A program made the translations under genes and the position numbers. A model generated the notes under the pieces. That model made no database searches. It had not been told where the DNA came from and was given only the letters and a program-made list of their open reading frames with translations. From Planctomycetia bacterium (lineage in GTDB: Bacteria; Planctomycetota; Planctomycetia; Pirellulales; Thermoguttaceae), in contig JAUNBF010000001.1 of the NCBI GenBank assembly GCA_030527185.1, forward strand, positions 1 to 64,000: a DNA stretch of 64,000 nucleotides, in the 5' to 3' direction. Below are positions 9,001 through 17,620 of this stretch, piece after piece (position 1 is the stretch's first letter; every line of letters begins with the position of its first letter).

Positions 9001-9187
9001 AGAGCGAACGCACTTCAGTTTGCGGGATGTGCCGTTTGTGCCGAATCCGTGGTACGCTCGGGAAATGGTGAAATATGGCGTTTTGCCACCGGATTATAAG
9101 GAGGGAACGCCAATCGAACCGTATGAAACCGATCGGAAATATTGGAAGTCGCTTTGGAGTGAGGCCGCGAAAAAAGGGACTCCCTGA
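6095..9187 (+). CDS. HzsA-related multihaem secreted protein
   Basis: 1030 residues. The start ATG at 6095 follows AGGAG with 8-base spacing and opens a signal peptide (MKRVLRSFCWSVVGLFF, cleavage near LQAEE). The N-terminal part (about 30-215) resembles the beta-sandwich of rhamnogalacturonan-lyase-like proteins. A WD40/TolB-like propeller follows (about 220-560), with repeats such as SYDGHWYANFG and DVEPTYLPNGDIVF. The C-terminal half has three c-type haem motifs: CIGCH (667-671), CVECH (721-725) and CATCH (876-880). This layout matches the Planctomycete proteins named after the middle domain of hydrazine synthase alpha. It need not make hydrazine; in this phylum these are periplasmic or extracellular putative redox or polysaccharide-associated proteins. 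A paralogue at 32234-35680 has two haem motifs. Confidence 0.85.
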   Translation: MKRVLRSFCWSVVGLFFLTPLQAEEILFQIGFPDGRASEYGRGVKWEDYFGKPDVPVRHYVVGKNRPRDWFAWYNSTRDWKNAGHNFLTQIEFEATKDYDIPLYFVIGTCYGHSTEPSLIHVKINETTLEPQRAPKGPPNFPKFNSGTDFGWPNQTIITFPPNTVKAGKNLIQMRLTDGSWTIFDYLALREKNEPLPIVKTDDMLKNFRAPGGPMEDVREILFAVKKPSYDGHWYANFGYYACDTEKFPFPLGEGGSLRILNLDTNEVRTVFEDKQGNIRDPQIHYDGKKAIFSYLKAGTRHYNLYEIHLDGTGLRQITSGDWDDVEPTYLPNGDIVFASTRAKRWVQCWLTKVATLHRCGPNGENIHPISSNPEQENTPWVLPNGQIIYMRWEYIDRSQVHYHHLWVSNPDGTKHAAYYGNQNPGICMLGAKPVRYRADVPPEEQRYPVVCTFSPGHGRREHYGTVTLVDPRNGPDDLESARKISVHSDHADPWAFSQEAFLCVRHAKIQVMDGEGREVTIYELPEEEKEQNFWCADVQPVIPRQREEIIADVTDDEQAYGYMAMANIYEGRQLKGIPPGTVKELLVMEPLPIPVHFNGGMMSVSMGGTFALTRIVGTVPVHEDGSAFMELPALRSLFFIAMDHQGRPVKRMHSFTTVMPGETAICIGCHENRTETPGAASREQLMKAMARPPVRPQKVEGVPELFDFFRDIQPILDRHCVECHNASTADKDGKADGGVVLTGDLSPASFVTSYSTLSRHNGGLLGDNRNRPMSNFAPYEIGSSASKLVQLIETGHPDAEGKRRVNVTPEEQKIIRYWIEAGANYAGTYAANACGLLSWGYSPYGPEGKEDNTAVREDSTWPETHAMGEVIQRRCATCHYKDGHKDGKSGRVLPLQMVANSSYFNLSYPEKSRIFRGPLPVEAGGMGRCRQKDESGKWVPVEVFKDKNDPDCQKILACVERGKKFITEERTHFSLRDVPFVPNPWYAREMVKYGVLPPDYKEGTPIEPYETDRKYWKSLWSEAAKKGTP

Positions 9188-9212
9188 CGCGAAGAAAGAT
9201 GGAGAAAACGAG

Positions 9213-10139
9213 ATGGAGTATCCCAAACTGAGTCCAACTTCGGATATGTTGATACATTACCTTTTCACCAGTTCGGGTAGTGAGCCGATCTTGAAATCCT
9301 TCGTAAATGCCGTACTGGAGGATTCGGGACGCCCGCTTGTCAAGGAACTGATGATCAATAATCCCTTCAATCCGAAAGATTTTATGGACGACAAACTGAC
9401 AATCATGGACATCCGTGCGGAGGATGTCAATGGAAGAAAGTTTGAAATTGAAATCCAGAAGATAAACCATCCCGCTTTTGTCGATCGTATATTATTATAC
9501 TGGGCAAAAGAATTTTGTGGGCAGTTGCAAGAAGGGGATTTGTATCAATCGCTGACACCGGTGGTTTCCATTGTTGTTACGGAGTTCCCCCTCTTTCCAA
9601 TGCTTACGGATATTCATAACGATTTTTATATTACAGCCCGAAAAACACCCGATTATGTTTTGACGGATGACCTGGAGATGCACTTTATCGAACTGTCGAC
9701 GGAAAAAACAGGACAGATTCCCTATTTGCATGAATTGTTGCGTGGATGGCTCGATTTTTTGTACTACGCAGATACGGAGGAGAATAAATCCATGAAAATC
9801 TTACTTCCGAAATATCCTGAATTAAAGCAGGCTTTTGAGAAATACCATCGTTTTTGTGGCAATGATGAATTGCGTACCGCCGCTTTCCGTCAGAGTGAAA
9901 GTGTGCGTCTGCAACGTTCCATTACCGAAGGTGCCCGCATGGAAGGTCGTGAAGAAGGCCGTGCGGAAAGTCTTCAGCAATATCTTCTCAAGAAGATTCG
10001 GGAAAATTTTCCTAAGCATTACACGGAGGAGTTGGCGTTACGGATTCAGAAGGTTCAGGACGTTTCTCTTTTGGAGGAATGGTTGGATATGGTATTGGAC
10101 GCGGGGACGTTTGAGGAATTGGAGAAAAAAATGGGGTGA
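9213..10139 (+). CDS. Rpn-family PD-(D/E)XK nuclease / transposase-like protein
   Basis: A 308-residue protein of the recombination-promoting nuclease group (PD-(D/E)XK family transposase). The N-terminal half carries the nuclease core: the opening SPTSDMLIHYLF, MDDKLTIMDIRAEDVNGRKFEIEIQ with the Asp and the Glu-Ile-Gln motif, then ILLYWAKEF. The C-terminal part is helical and charged, with GREEGRAESLQQ and DVSLLEEWLDMVL, as usual for the family. The ATG at 9213 lies 25 bases after the cytochrome stop. Family members in Escherichia coli (RpnA-E) promote RecA-independent recombination and can act in phage defence; the role here is not shown by context. Its 3' third has been duplicated in tandem. 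Confidence 0.85.
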   Translation: MEYPKLSPTSDMLIHYLFTSSGSEPILKSFVNAVLEDSGRPLVKELMINNPFNPKDFMDDKLTIMDIRAEDVNGRKFEIEIQKINHPAFVDRILLYWAKEFCGQLQEGDLYQSLTPVVSIVVTEFPLFPMLTDIHNDFYITARKTPDYVLTDDLEMHFIELSTEKTGQIPYLHELLRGWLDFLYYADTEENKSMKILLPKYPELKQAFEKYHRFCGNDELRTAAFRQSESVRLQRSITEGARMEGREEGRAESLQQYLLKKIRENFPKHYTEELALRIQKVQDVSLLEEWLDMVLDAGTFEELEKKMG

Positions 10140-10492
10140 GAGATATGAAAGTATTATTGCCCAAACATCCTGAATTAAAGCAGGCTTTTGAGAAATATCA
10201 TCGTTTTTGTGGCAATGACGAATTGCGTACCGCCGCTTTCCGTCAGAGTGAAAGTGTGCGTCTGCAACGTTCCATTACCGAAGGTGCCCGCATGGAAGGT
10301 CGTGAAGAAGGCCGTGCGGAAAGTCTTCAGCAATATCTTCTCAAGAAGATTCGGGAAAATTTTCCTAAGCATTACACGGAGGAGTTGGCGTTACGGATTC
10401 AGAAGGTTCAGGACGTTTCTCTTTTGGAGGAATGGTTGGATATGGTATTGGACGCAGAGACGTTTGAGGAATTGGAGAAAAAAATGGGGTGA
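9792..10492 (+). repeat. Tandem duplication of the Rpn 3' third (two 348-base copies)
   Basis: Bases 9792-10139 and 10145-10492 are near-identical direct repeats with a 353-base offset. About seven differences cluster in the first 24 bases. The following ~310 bases differ at only about four positions, two of them near the end. Each copy begins at an ATG (MKILLPKYPELK versus MKVLLPKHPELK) and ends at the same TGA. Confidence 0.9.
10145..10492 (+). CDS. Truncated duplicate of the Rpn nuclease C-terminus
   Basis: An intact frame of 115 residues from the ATG at 10145 (a GTG at 10136 is also in frame and overlaps the upstream stop). It repeats the helical C-terminal region of the preceding nuclease almost residue for residue, without the catalytic core. 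It could be translated by coupling and act as a competing C-terminal domain, as internal starts give small C-terminal products in some Rpn genes, or it could be a non-functional duplication. It ends just before a strong terminator. No independent ribosome site of good quality was seen. Confidence 0.5.
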   Translation: MKVLLPKHPELKQAFEKYHRFCGNDELRTAAFRQSESVRLQRSITEGARMEGREEGRAESLQQYLLKKIRENFPKHYTEELALRIQKVQDVSLLEEWLDMVLDAETFEELEKKMG

Positions 10493-10523
10493 GAGAAATC
10501 CCCCCGAATAGAGACGGAGTGCC

Positions 10524-10566
10524 ACCCTTCGATTTTGTTCAGTGAGCAAAATCGAAGGGTTTTTTA
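10524..10566 (+). terminator. Rho-independent terminator after the Rpn genes
   Basis: A 14-base stem, ACCCTTCGATTTTG paired with CAAAATCGAAGGGT, with a short loop (TTCAGTGAG), followed by TTTTTATTT. It closes the cytochrome/Rpn unit and directly precedes the next promoter. Confidence 0.9.
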
Positions 10567-10567
10567 T

Positions 10568-10596
10568 TTGATTTTTGTGGGGAAGTGGGTTATAAT
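10568..10596 (+). promoter_or_regulatory. Promoter for the DUF1559 / PEP-CTERM operon
   Basis: -35 TTGATT (10568-10573), 17-base spacer, -10 TATAAT (10591-10596). It begins in the T-tract of the preceding terminator, about 100 bases before the DUF1559 start. Confidence 0.75.
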
Positions 10597-10697
10597 GTGG
10601 CTGTGAAGTTTTATCGAGGAATACTTTTTTTCAAAAATTGGGGGGATGGTATCAGGAAATAGTGTCTGATAAAATCCTGTCGAGAAAGGGTGAAAAA

Positions 10698-11819
10698 ATG
10701 AAGTGCAAGTCCGTTAAGCTGGGGGGGGGGGTAAAAATACGCAACTTTTCCGAGAGGAATCGTGTGGGGTTTACTCTTGTGGAACTTCTGGTGGTGATTG
10801 CGATCATCGGGATGTTGGTAGGGCTGCTCCTTCCGGCGGTGCAGCAGGCACGGGAAGCGGCACGCAACATGCAGTGTCAGAACCACTTACGTCAAATGGC
10901 GTTGGCAGCGTTGAATCACGAGTCGTCCACGCAGAAGTACCCGACGGGGGGCTGGGGTTCATCTTGGATAGGGTACCCTGATTACGGTTTTGGGGAAAAG
11001 CAGCCGGGGGGATGGCATTACCAACTTCTTCCTTTTCTGGAACAAAACAACATCTTTCAGTACACCAGTCTCTCTTCCAACCATGCGGAAGGGGCAAAAC
11101 TTCTTTGTACGACGCCCGTGACGATTTACAACTGTCCATCTCGGCGGCCGCCGCAACTTTATGCCTGGGGATTCAGCCCGAACAGTGCGCCCAAGTACGG
11201 TGGTGCCAGTGGTTCGGAGCAGGTGCAATTGGGGAAGGAGACGGAAGGGACGCAGCGAAGCGATTATGCCATCAATGGCGGGAATGCGACGAGTACCTGG
11301 TTATCGGGTCCGACGACGTACGATTTTTCGCAAGTGCCGTCTCAATATGGTACGAGTACCGCCATGTCAGCGACGGAGAAGCAAAATTATTTTTCCAACA
11401 ATACAGGCGTCGCGTTGGCAGGAAAAGCGATTCGGATGATGGAGATTTATGATGGGACGACGAATACATTTCTGATTACGGAAAAATTTCTCTGTTCGGA
11501 CAATTACTATGATGGGAAGAGCGTCCATGACAACCAGACGTGCTACTCCGGGCTGGATACGGACACACTTCGTTTTCCGGGGTCTCCGTCACGGCTGGTG
11601 CCGGGGAAGACGTACACGGAATCGATCAGTGTCGATCTTCCCCGCCAGGATCGTCCTGGAGCCGACCTTTCGTTGGTGGGGAGCGCACATTCCGGCGGGT
11701 TCAACGCTTCGTTGTGCGATGGTTCGGTGCGACGGTTTTCGTATGCGATTTCCAAATTAACGTTTGCGGCACTGGGAAGTCGATGCGATCGGCAGACGAT
11801 TACGCTGGACGATCAGTAA
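10698..11819 (+). CDS. DUF1559 prepilin-like protein
   Basis: 373 residues from the ATG at 10698. A type IV prepilin signature GFTLVELLVVIAI begins about 23 residues in, followed by the family hallmark LLPAVQQAREAARNMQC. The body has the usual DUF1559 features: GGWHYQLLPFLEQ, a YNCPSRR motif and the C-terminal SAHSGGFNASLCDGSVRRFSY (H-x-G-G-x-N...DGS). Such proteins are very numerous in Planctomycetes and are thought to be processed by prepilin peptidase; their function is unknown. The N-terminus is longer than in the siblings at 31145 and 38580 and contains an 11-G tract. A GTG at 10764 with AGAGGA upstream is an alternative start that would place the tract in the leader. PEP-CTERM genes follow within 65 bases. 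Confidence 0.9.
   Translation: MKCKSVKLGGGVKIRNFSERNRVGFTLVELLVVIAIIGMLVGLLLPAVQQAREAARNMQCQNHLRQMALAALNHESSTQKYPTGGWGSSWIGYPDYGFGEKQPGGWHYQLLPFLEQNNIFQYTSLSSNHAEGAKLLCTTPVTIYNCPSRRPPQLYAWGFSPNSAPKYGGASGSEQVQLGKETEGTQRSDYAINGGNATSTWLSGPTTYDFSQVPSQYGTSTAMSATEKQNYFSNNTGVALAGKAIRMMEIYDGTTNTFLITEKFLCSDNYYDGKSVHDNQTCYSGLDTDTLRFPGSPSRLVPGKTYTESISVDLPRQDRPGADLSLVGSAHSGGFNASLCDGSVRRFSYAISKLTFAALGSRCDRQTITLDDQ
10721..10731 (+). repeat. G11 homopolymer near the DUF1559 start
   Basis: Eleven consecutive G after TTAAGCT, about eight codons into the gene and before the prepilin signal. With 11 G the prepilin segment is in frame with the ATG at 10698. A gain or loss of one base would break it unless the GTG at 10764 is used. 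Confidence 0.85.
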
Positions 11820-11884
11820 TGAGACAAATTTCAGAAAAAACGATGAACTCATAGCATGGAGAAAATTCCTGAAAGGACAAAACG

Positions 11885-14293
11885 ATGAATAAACGAATGG
11901 CGATTTTCCTGACGCTGGCGTTTTTGACAGGTTCGGTGTATGGCCAGACGTACTACTATCTGAATGATGGCGGTATCAGTTCTGGTGGTGCATGGGACAC
12001 GACCCCTGCGGCCACAGGAGGTCTTGACGGTAATACTCGCCTTTGGTTGCAGTATGAAGATGAAAATTCCTCGTCGGGAGCCGCGGTAACGTCCACGCAC
12101 ACGTTTAACGGTGGAACGTATTCTTCGAATACCCTTGGAGTAGGCCGTTATGCCCGGAATACCAGTACGGTAACGCTGACCAATGGTACGACATTAAACA
12201 TATCTGGTTATCCGAACAACATGCTCTGGGTTGGAAGTCAAGGGACAGGAACGCTTAATATTGAGGGTGGCTCCAAGGTGACCGTAGGGAACGGAGCGTT
12301 TGTCGGGTACTTTGGGTATGATGTGGATGGTGCTGGTGGAGTGGGTGTCATCACAATTACAGGAACCAATTCGCTGTTGGACATTAAGGGAAGCAATGCT
12401 TTGCGGCTGGGCGGTTATACCTATAACGGAGATTACTCTGGTAAATCCGGTACGGTGAATGTTGAAGATGGTGGAAAGCTCATTGTAGATCAAGGGATTT
12501 GGGTTGGATATAATTCCGGTGCGGGAAACCTCACGGTAGATGGTGGCACGGTTTCGACATCGGCACTTTATGTGGGGTATAATAATGCCAACACCGCAGG
12601 CAAGGGAACGTTCACACTCACATCGGGCACCGTCTCGCTCACCAACCTCTTGCGAATTGGGAATGCGGCGGTGGAATTTGATGGAGGGACGTTTACCACA
12701 ACCGATAATATCGCGACTTATGGAGGAGTGACGAATTTTGACGGAACGGCAGTGACGTTGAATGCGCTTCTTGTCGGGGGACACACCGCATCGGCGACGA
12801 GTCCTGCCGTTGTGAATTTTAATGGCGGTTCCATGAAGAGTTCGGCAACGACGCAGGTTCGTGCTTACGGAACGTTGAATATCAATGCCGCGAATTCCGG
12901 TAATGCGTTTAATTCGATCAGTCTGGCTGCCAACGGATGTTTGAATGTCAATGCTGGAATTTCGATTTCACTGACCGGACAGGGGGGGGAATTGAGTATC
13001 AATGATGCCAATGCGCAAGTGACAGGCCCCATAGGATCCTTAGTCACTGTCAATCTTGCCGGGAATATCGGGAAGTTGTATTTTGATGGGAGAACCACCG
13101 AGGGTACCCAGGGAGAATTTGCTTTCACCAACACGAATACCACATACACAGGTTACATCGACGGGTACTCCTGGCCTTTGGCAACCGCGAATATTGGGAC
13201 GGCGGCAGTTCCTTTGAAATTGGCTCCCAGTGGTGTAAGTACGACCCCCGACGCTGAATATCGATTGGCAAAACTCGACATCGGTACGGAGGGGAATACG
13301 GGGTACGTCGTTCTCTCCAGTGGTATCATCCGTACATCTCAGACGGAAAACTTAGGTATTTATCTCGGCGACACCCATCAGGACAGCGATGGCACACTCG
13401 TTCTGACGGGGACTGGAAAACTTGCTGGTCATTACAGTAGCGGAAATGCCGGAAACCTGTTTGTCGGCGCGGCAAGCGACGGAAAAGGAAGGCTGATTCT
13501 TGCGGGTGGGACACTTGCCAGTAAAAGTGGTAGTTCTGGCAAAATCAACGTTACGGTCAATGCTACAGGAACGGTCGAAATTGCCGCAGGAAGTTACACG
13601 TGGGCAGGTTTACAATTGAAGTCAGATACCACGTTTGCTGGAAATCTGGAAATCACGGGCGGAACGTTGGACATGCAGGGAAATAAAGTGACGCTCAATG
13701 CGTTGAATTCCGGCAGTCAATACAAGGCTTCAGACGCGGTTGGGACGCTGAATAATACCGGGGCGACGGCAACGGCGACGCTGAACAACACGGCGGCGGG
13801 TGTTTACGATGGTTATGCCATTACGGGGAATTGGAATGTTGTATTCGGCGCTGAAGGGCAGACTGGGACGGTACAGTCGGTTGACGGAACCATCACCTCC
13901 ACGGGAAAAATCACGATTCTCAGCGACACCACCTTTGAAAACATGACGATTTTTGGAAATGACTTGACGATAAATACCGACGCTGCGTTGTCCATCCTTT
14001 TCGATCCTTCCAGCTATGATCCCAATGCCTCTGTCCTGATGGATTTTGGGGATATTGACGGAACATTGCAGATATCCTTCACCGAACCATGGACGCAGGC
14101 GTATGGATGGGACTTTGATCTTTTTACTGCCAATAACCTGCCGGAAATGATTCTTCCCTATGGATTCCACGGGTCGATTATCGACGGCATGGTAACCATT
14201 ACAGGCGACCCGGCAGCACTCCCGGAACCTTCCACGTGGTGCCTGATGATTCTGGGATTCCTCGGCATGGTTTGGATGAGACGGAAAAAATAA
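11885..14293 (+). CDS. PEP-CTERM protein with autotransporter-type beta repeats (first of tandem pair)
   Basis: 802 residues: a signal peptide (MNKRMAIFLTLAFLTGSVYG, then QTYYYLNDGG), a long Gly/Thr/Asn-rich beta-helix region with autotransporter-associated repeats such as GTLNIEGGSKVTVGNG and GNLTVDGGTVS, and a C-terminal PEP-CTERM tail of PEPSTW, a hydrophobic helix and MRRKK. The family is exported by Sec and sorted by an exosortase, so a surface or matrix structural role is likely. No exosortase is in the window. It follows the DUF1559 gene by 65 bases. It is paralogous to the next gene and shares with it a 110-base block (12095-12204) with a single mismatch. Confidence 0.88.
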   Translation: MNKRMAIFLTLAFLTGSVYGQTYYYLNDGGISSGGAWDTTPAATGGLDGNTRLWLQYEDENSSSGAAVTSTHTFNGGTYSSNTLGVGRYARNTSTVTLTNGTTLNISGYPNNMLWVGSQGTGTLNIEGGSKVTVGNGAFVGYFGYDVDGAGGVGVITITGTNSLLDIKGSNALRLGGYTYNGDYSGKSGTVNVEDGGKLIVDQGIWVGYNSGAGNLTVDGGTVSTSALYVGYNNANTAGKGTFTLTSGTVSLTNLLRIGNAAVEFDGGTFTTTDNIATYGGVTNFDGTAVTLNALLVGGHTASATSPAVVNFNGGSMKSSATTQVRAYGTLNINAANSGNAFNSISLAANGCLNVNAGISISLTGQGGELSINDANAQVTGPIGSLVTVNLAGNIGKLYFDGRTTEGTQGEFAFTNTNTTYTGYIDGYSWPLATANIGTAAVPLKLAPSGVSTTPDAEYRLAKLDIGTEGNTGYVVLSSGIIRTSQTENLGIYLGDTHQDSDGTLVLTGTGKLAGHYSSGNAGNLFVGAASDGKGRLILAGGTLASKSGSSGKINVTVNATGTVEIAAGSYTWAGLQLKSDTTFAGNLEITGGTLDMQGNKVTLNALNSGSQYKASDAVGTLNNTGATATATLNNTAAGVYDGYAITGNWNVVFGAEGQTGTVQSVDGTITSTGKITILSDTTFENMTIFGNDLTINTDAALSILFDPSSYDPNASVLMDFGDIDGTLQISFTEPWTQAYGWDFDLFTANNLPEMILPYGFHGSIIDGMVTITGDPAALPEPSTWCLMILGFLGMVWMRRKK

Positions 14294-14332
14294 AATTTCA
14301 CTTTGAAAGAATTTGAAAGAAAAGGTAAAACG

Positions 14333-17300
14333 ATGAAGAAACGAATGGCAATTTTCCTGACACTGGCTTTTTTGGCGACTTCGGCAAATGGACAGACTTA
14401 TTATTACTTGAACGATGGTGGTACCAGTTCCGGTGGAGCATGGGACACGACTCCTGCTGTTACGGGTACTATTGGAGAAAATACCCAACTCTGGTTGGAA
14501 GGAGAAGATTCGGAGCCGACGGCAGCGATGACTTCTACGCACACGTTTAACGGTGGAACGTATTCTTCGAATACCCTTGGAGTAGGCCGTTATGCCCGGA
14601 ATACCAGTACGGTTACGCTGACCAATGGTACGACATTAAACATATCCGTACAAAATGGCAACAACATGCTCTGGGTTGGAAGAGAAGGGAAAGGGAGGCT
14701 CAACATTGAGGACAGTTCGGTAGTGAACGTTGGTAATGGGGTGTTTGTAGGGTATATTACCGGTGGGAATGGTACGATTACGATCAAGGGAACTGGGTCG
14801 CAATTGAATGTTACCGGAGGAAATTCCCTCTGGCTTGGTGGTTTTAATGCTAGTACTCAGGCAGACAAATCGGGTACGGTGAATGTGGAAACTGGGGGAA
14901 CGCTCTCGGTGACGAATGGGATTCATGTTGGAGATGGCGGAGCGGGAAACCTCAACGTCACGGGCGGCACGGTCAAAACATCGGAACTTTTGGTGGGATA
15001 TTACAATTCTGCCAATACTCCAGGCAAGGGAACGTTCACACTCACATCGGGATCGGCCACGCTCACAGGGGCAATGCATATCGGGAATGGCACGGCAACG
15101 ATCGATGGCGGAACCTTTTCTGCCACGGGCGGGACTTCTGTTTACCGAGGCGGAACGTTGAATGTAACGGGTGGAACGTTTGGTGGTGCCCTTACCCTCA
15201 ATCCCGGCGGAACGGTTCAGTGGGGTATTTCCGGGGAAAAGTATGTAACCGCCAGTGGGCTTACCAGTGCTGCGAATGCTGGTAACGTCGAAGTAATGAA
15301 CAATGCGGGGAGGATCGCTTTTAATGAAACCAAGTATCCTTATCATGTAAACATTACCAGACTAAATGGAGAGGTTTATTTCAATGCCTCTGGTGACGCC
15401 AATCGTGGGCACGCCTATCTGACCTCGGTAAATACGGGGCAGGGGTTGGCCACAGATGTGACGTATGGAGGTTATATTGATGGTGGTGCCTGGCCTGTAC
15501 TTCATGTGAATGTCGGAACGGCGGAGGCACCGGTAACGATTGATTGGGCGGTTGCGGGAAAAGCAGGGACTCGTTATGCTCGTTACCAGGCAAGTCAAGT
15601 GAAAATCGGAGAAGGTACCGCGACAGGATACGTGACGGTGGCGAATGGTCTCCTTGATACCAGATTGATAACACTGGGAGAAAATGCGGGCAGTTCCGGG
15701 ACTTTGGAAGTGAAAGCGGGTGGTGTGTTGGGACAACGGCCTTATAATAGCGATACCATTTATGGGTATTATACGATCAATGTCGGAACCTCCGAGGGAA
15801 AGGGAATGCTTTACCTCAATGGTGGGCGTGTTCAAGTCACATACGGAACAAATATAGATGGTGAGATGGTCTATGGAGCGATTAACATCGGTGACAACGG
15901 AACGTTGCGGTTGGGAACGAATGTTACGGATGCCATTCCAGAAGGGGCGGATGTGCAGGTTTCGGCGGGTGGTGTTGTGGAGGTGGTTGCCGGGAGTTGG
16001 GGAGCTTCCCTGTCACGTATCACCAACAACGGAACGCTTCATGTCAATGGCGGGACGGTTGCCAACAATTACACGGTCACTGTTGGTGGAACGAACGCAA
16101 ATTGCAACATCTTGCGTTATACTACCGGAACGATCTCCAACAATCCGGTTTTGGCGGGCGGATTGCTGGTTGTGGATTGGAGTGGAAATAGTTTTCAGGA
16201 TTTGAATCTGGCGGAGGAGTCTACAGGTGGTCGAGTTCAGATTCTGAATGCCAATTCCGGGGTGGGAATCCGAGGAACAAGCGTGGCTGCCAACATCATT
16301 TTAGAGGCGAATCGGGGAAAACTTCATTTTTATACTAACAATCGTGGGCACGTGGAGTTTGTGAGTACCCAAAGTGACGGTGTTGTCTATGGCGGGGCGA
16401 TAGATGGCAACGCATGGCCGACGGCAGGTGTGAATGTGGGAACGGCGACCGATCCGGTGGTTATGGAAACGTATCAGGTAGGTGCAAGCGACAATATCAG
16501 AAACGATTATCGCCTCAAGAAACTTTCCATCGGTCAAAATGGGGCGACAGGTTATCTGGAGTTCACCGATGGTATCTTGCGGGCAGGCATCGATAGCAAT
16601 GGGACGGGAGGAATCGTCCTGGGAGATAATAACGCGGAAAGTCATGGGACACTGGCTCTGACGGGCGGTTCCATTCTGGCTCATTTTAATAGTGGCGATG
16701 GTAATGGCTACAATCTCCACAATGACATTCTGGTCGGCACCTCGGCAGGAACGGGGCGACTGATTCTGGCGGGCGGAAAAATGGCCGACAACCGTGTACA
16801 CGTTGCGGTGGGAGCCAACGGAACGGTGGAAATTGCCAACGGAGCTTACACGTGGGGCGATTTGCGGCTGACGAATTACGACGGCTCGAAAAAGGAGATG
16901 AACGGTGCGATGGAAGTGACGGGCGGAAGTCTCGATTTGCAGGGAAATTCCGCGACTTTTTCCAAACTCAACGCCGAAAGTCAATACAATACCACGTCGG
17001 CACCAGGAACTCTGACAAATTCCTCCACTACCACTTCGACCGTGACGTTAAACAACACGACGGCGGGTGCTTACGAAAAGTATTCCATTTCCGGGAACAT
17101 CGGTGTGACGTTTGGTGCGGCAGGTCTTGCCGAAACGATCGTTTCCAAAAATGGCACGATCAACACGACGCAATCCCTGACGATTTTAAGCGATACGGAA
17201 CTGGAAAATGTTGCGGTGGACGTTTCCGAGGTAAATCTTTCCAACAGATTGAGCATTGCCTGGGATGATTTCAAGACCGATTCGCTGGTGATCCATCCTG

Positions 17301-17620
17301 GCGGGATTCTCGACACCACGTTCGATTTGGAAAATTCGCTCCCCCTGTCGCTTGACAGTGCCAGTATCGCGGGAACCATCGATGTGGCGTGGGAAGGTGA
17401 GTGGGACGGAACGTTGTTTTACACCCTTTTCACGTCGGAGGATGTGATCGATTGGTTGGAAGGAAGCGTCGTCAATGCCCCGACCGGATTCCGAGCGTTG
17501 ATGTTGGATAACGCCCTTGTTTTGGGTCACGCGTCCGCTGTGCCGGAACCTTCCACCTGGCTTTTGCTGGCGTTGGGCGGCCTGATGTTGTGGGTTTGGA
17601 GGAGAAAACGCTTGCCGTAA
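14333..17620 (+). CDS. PEP-CTERM protein with autotransporter-type beta repeats (second of tandem pair)
   Basis: 1095 residues from the ATG at 14333. The signal peptide (MKKRMAIFLTLAFLATSANG) is nearly the same as the upstream paralogue, as is the mature start QTYYYLNDGG. The beta-helix region is longer, with two copies of a YGGYIDGGAWP/YGGAIDGNAWP-type unit near residues 380 and 690 indicating internal duplication. The C-terminus ends in PEPSTW, a hydrophobic segment and RRKR. It lies 39 bases after the first paralogue in the same operon. Most likely a surface adhesin or matrix protein; no enzymatic motif was seen. Confidence 0.88.
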   Translation: MKKRMAIFLTLAFLATSANGQTYYYLNDGGTSSGGAWDTTPAVTGTIGENTQLWLEGEDSEPTAAMTSTHTFNGGTYSSNTLGVGRYARNTSTVTLTNGTTLNISVQNGNNMLWVGREGKGRLNIEDSSVVNVGNGVFVGYITGGNGTITIKGTGSQLNVTGGNSLWLGGFNASTQADKSGTVNVETGGTLSVTNGIHVGDGGAGNLNVTGGTVKTSELLVGYYNSANTPGKGTFTLTSGSATLTGAMHIGNGTATIDGGTFSATGGTSVYRGGTLNVTGGTFGGALTLNPGGTVQWGISGEKYVTASGLTSAANAGNVEVMNNAGRIAFNETKYPYHVNITRLNGEVYFNASGDANRGHAYLTSVNTGQGLATDVTYGGYIDGGAWPVLHVNVGTAEAPVTIDWAVAGKAGTRYARYQASQVKIGEGTATGYVTVANGLLDTRLITLGENAGSSGTLEVKAGGVLGQRPYNSDTIYGYYTINVGTSEGKGMLYLNGGRVQVTYGTNIDGEMVYGAINIGDNGTLRLGTNVTDAIPEGADVQVSAGGVVEVVAGSWGASLSRITNNGTLHVNGGTVANNYTVTVGGTNANCNILRYTTGTISNNPVLAGGLLVVDWSGNSFQDLNLAEESTGGRVQILNANSGVGIRGTSVAANIILEANRGKLHFYTNNRGHVEFVSTQSDGVVYGGAIDGNAWPTAGVNVGTATDPVVMETYQVGASDNIRNDYRLKKLSIGQNGATGYLEFTDGILRAGIDSNGTGGIVLGDNNAESHGTLALTGGSILAHFNSGDGNGYNLHNDILVGTSAGTGRLILAGGKMADNRVHVAVGANGTVEIANGAYTWGDLRLTNYDGSKKEMNGAMEVTGGSLDLQGNSATFSKLNAESQYNTTSAPGTLTNSSTTTSTVTLNNTTAGAYEKYSISGNIGVTFGAAGLAETIVSKNGTINTTQSLTILSDTELENVAVDVSEVNLSNRLSIAWDDFKTDSLVIHPGGILDTTFDLENSLPLSLDSASIAGTIDVAWEGEWDGTLFYTLFTSEDVIDWLEGSVVNAPTGFRALMLDNALVLGHASAVPEPSTWLLLALGGLMLWVWRRKRLP

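Noticed and set aside
6095-9187. True hydrazine synthase subunit (anammox)
   Set aside because: Only the middle-domain family resemblance and CxxCH motifs are seen; the neighbours are surface and glycan-related genes and no other anammox gene is present.
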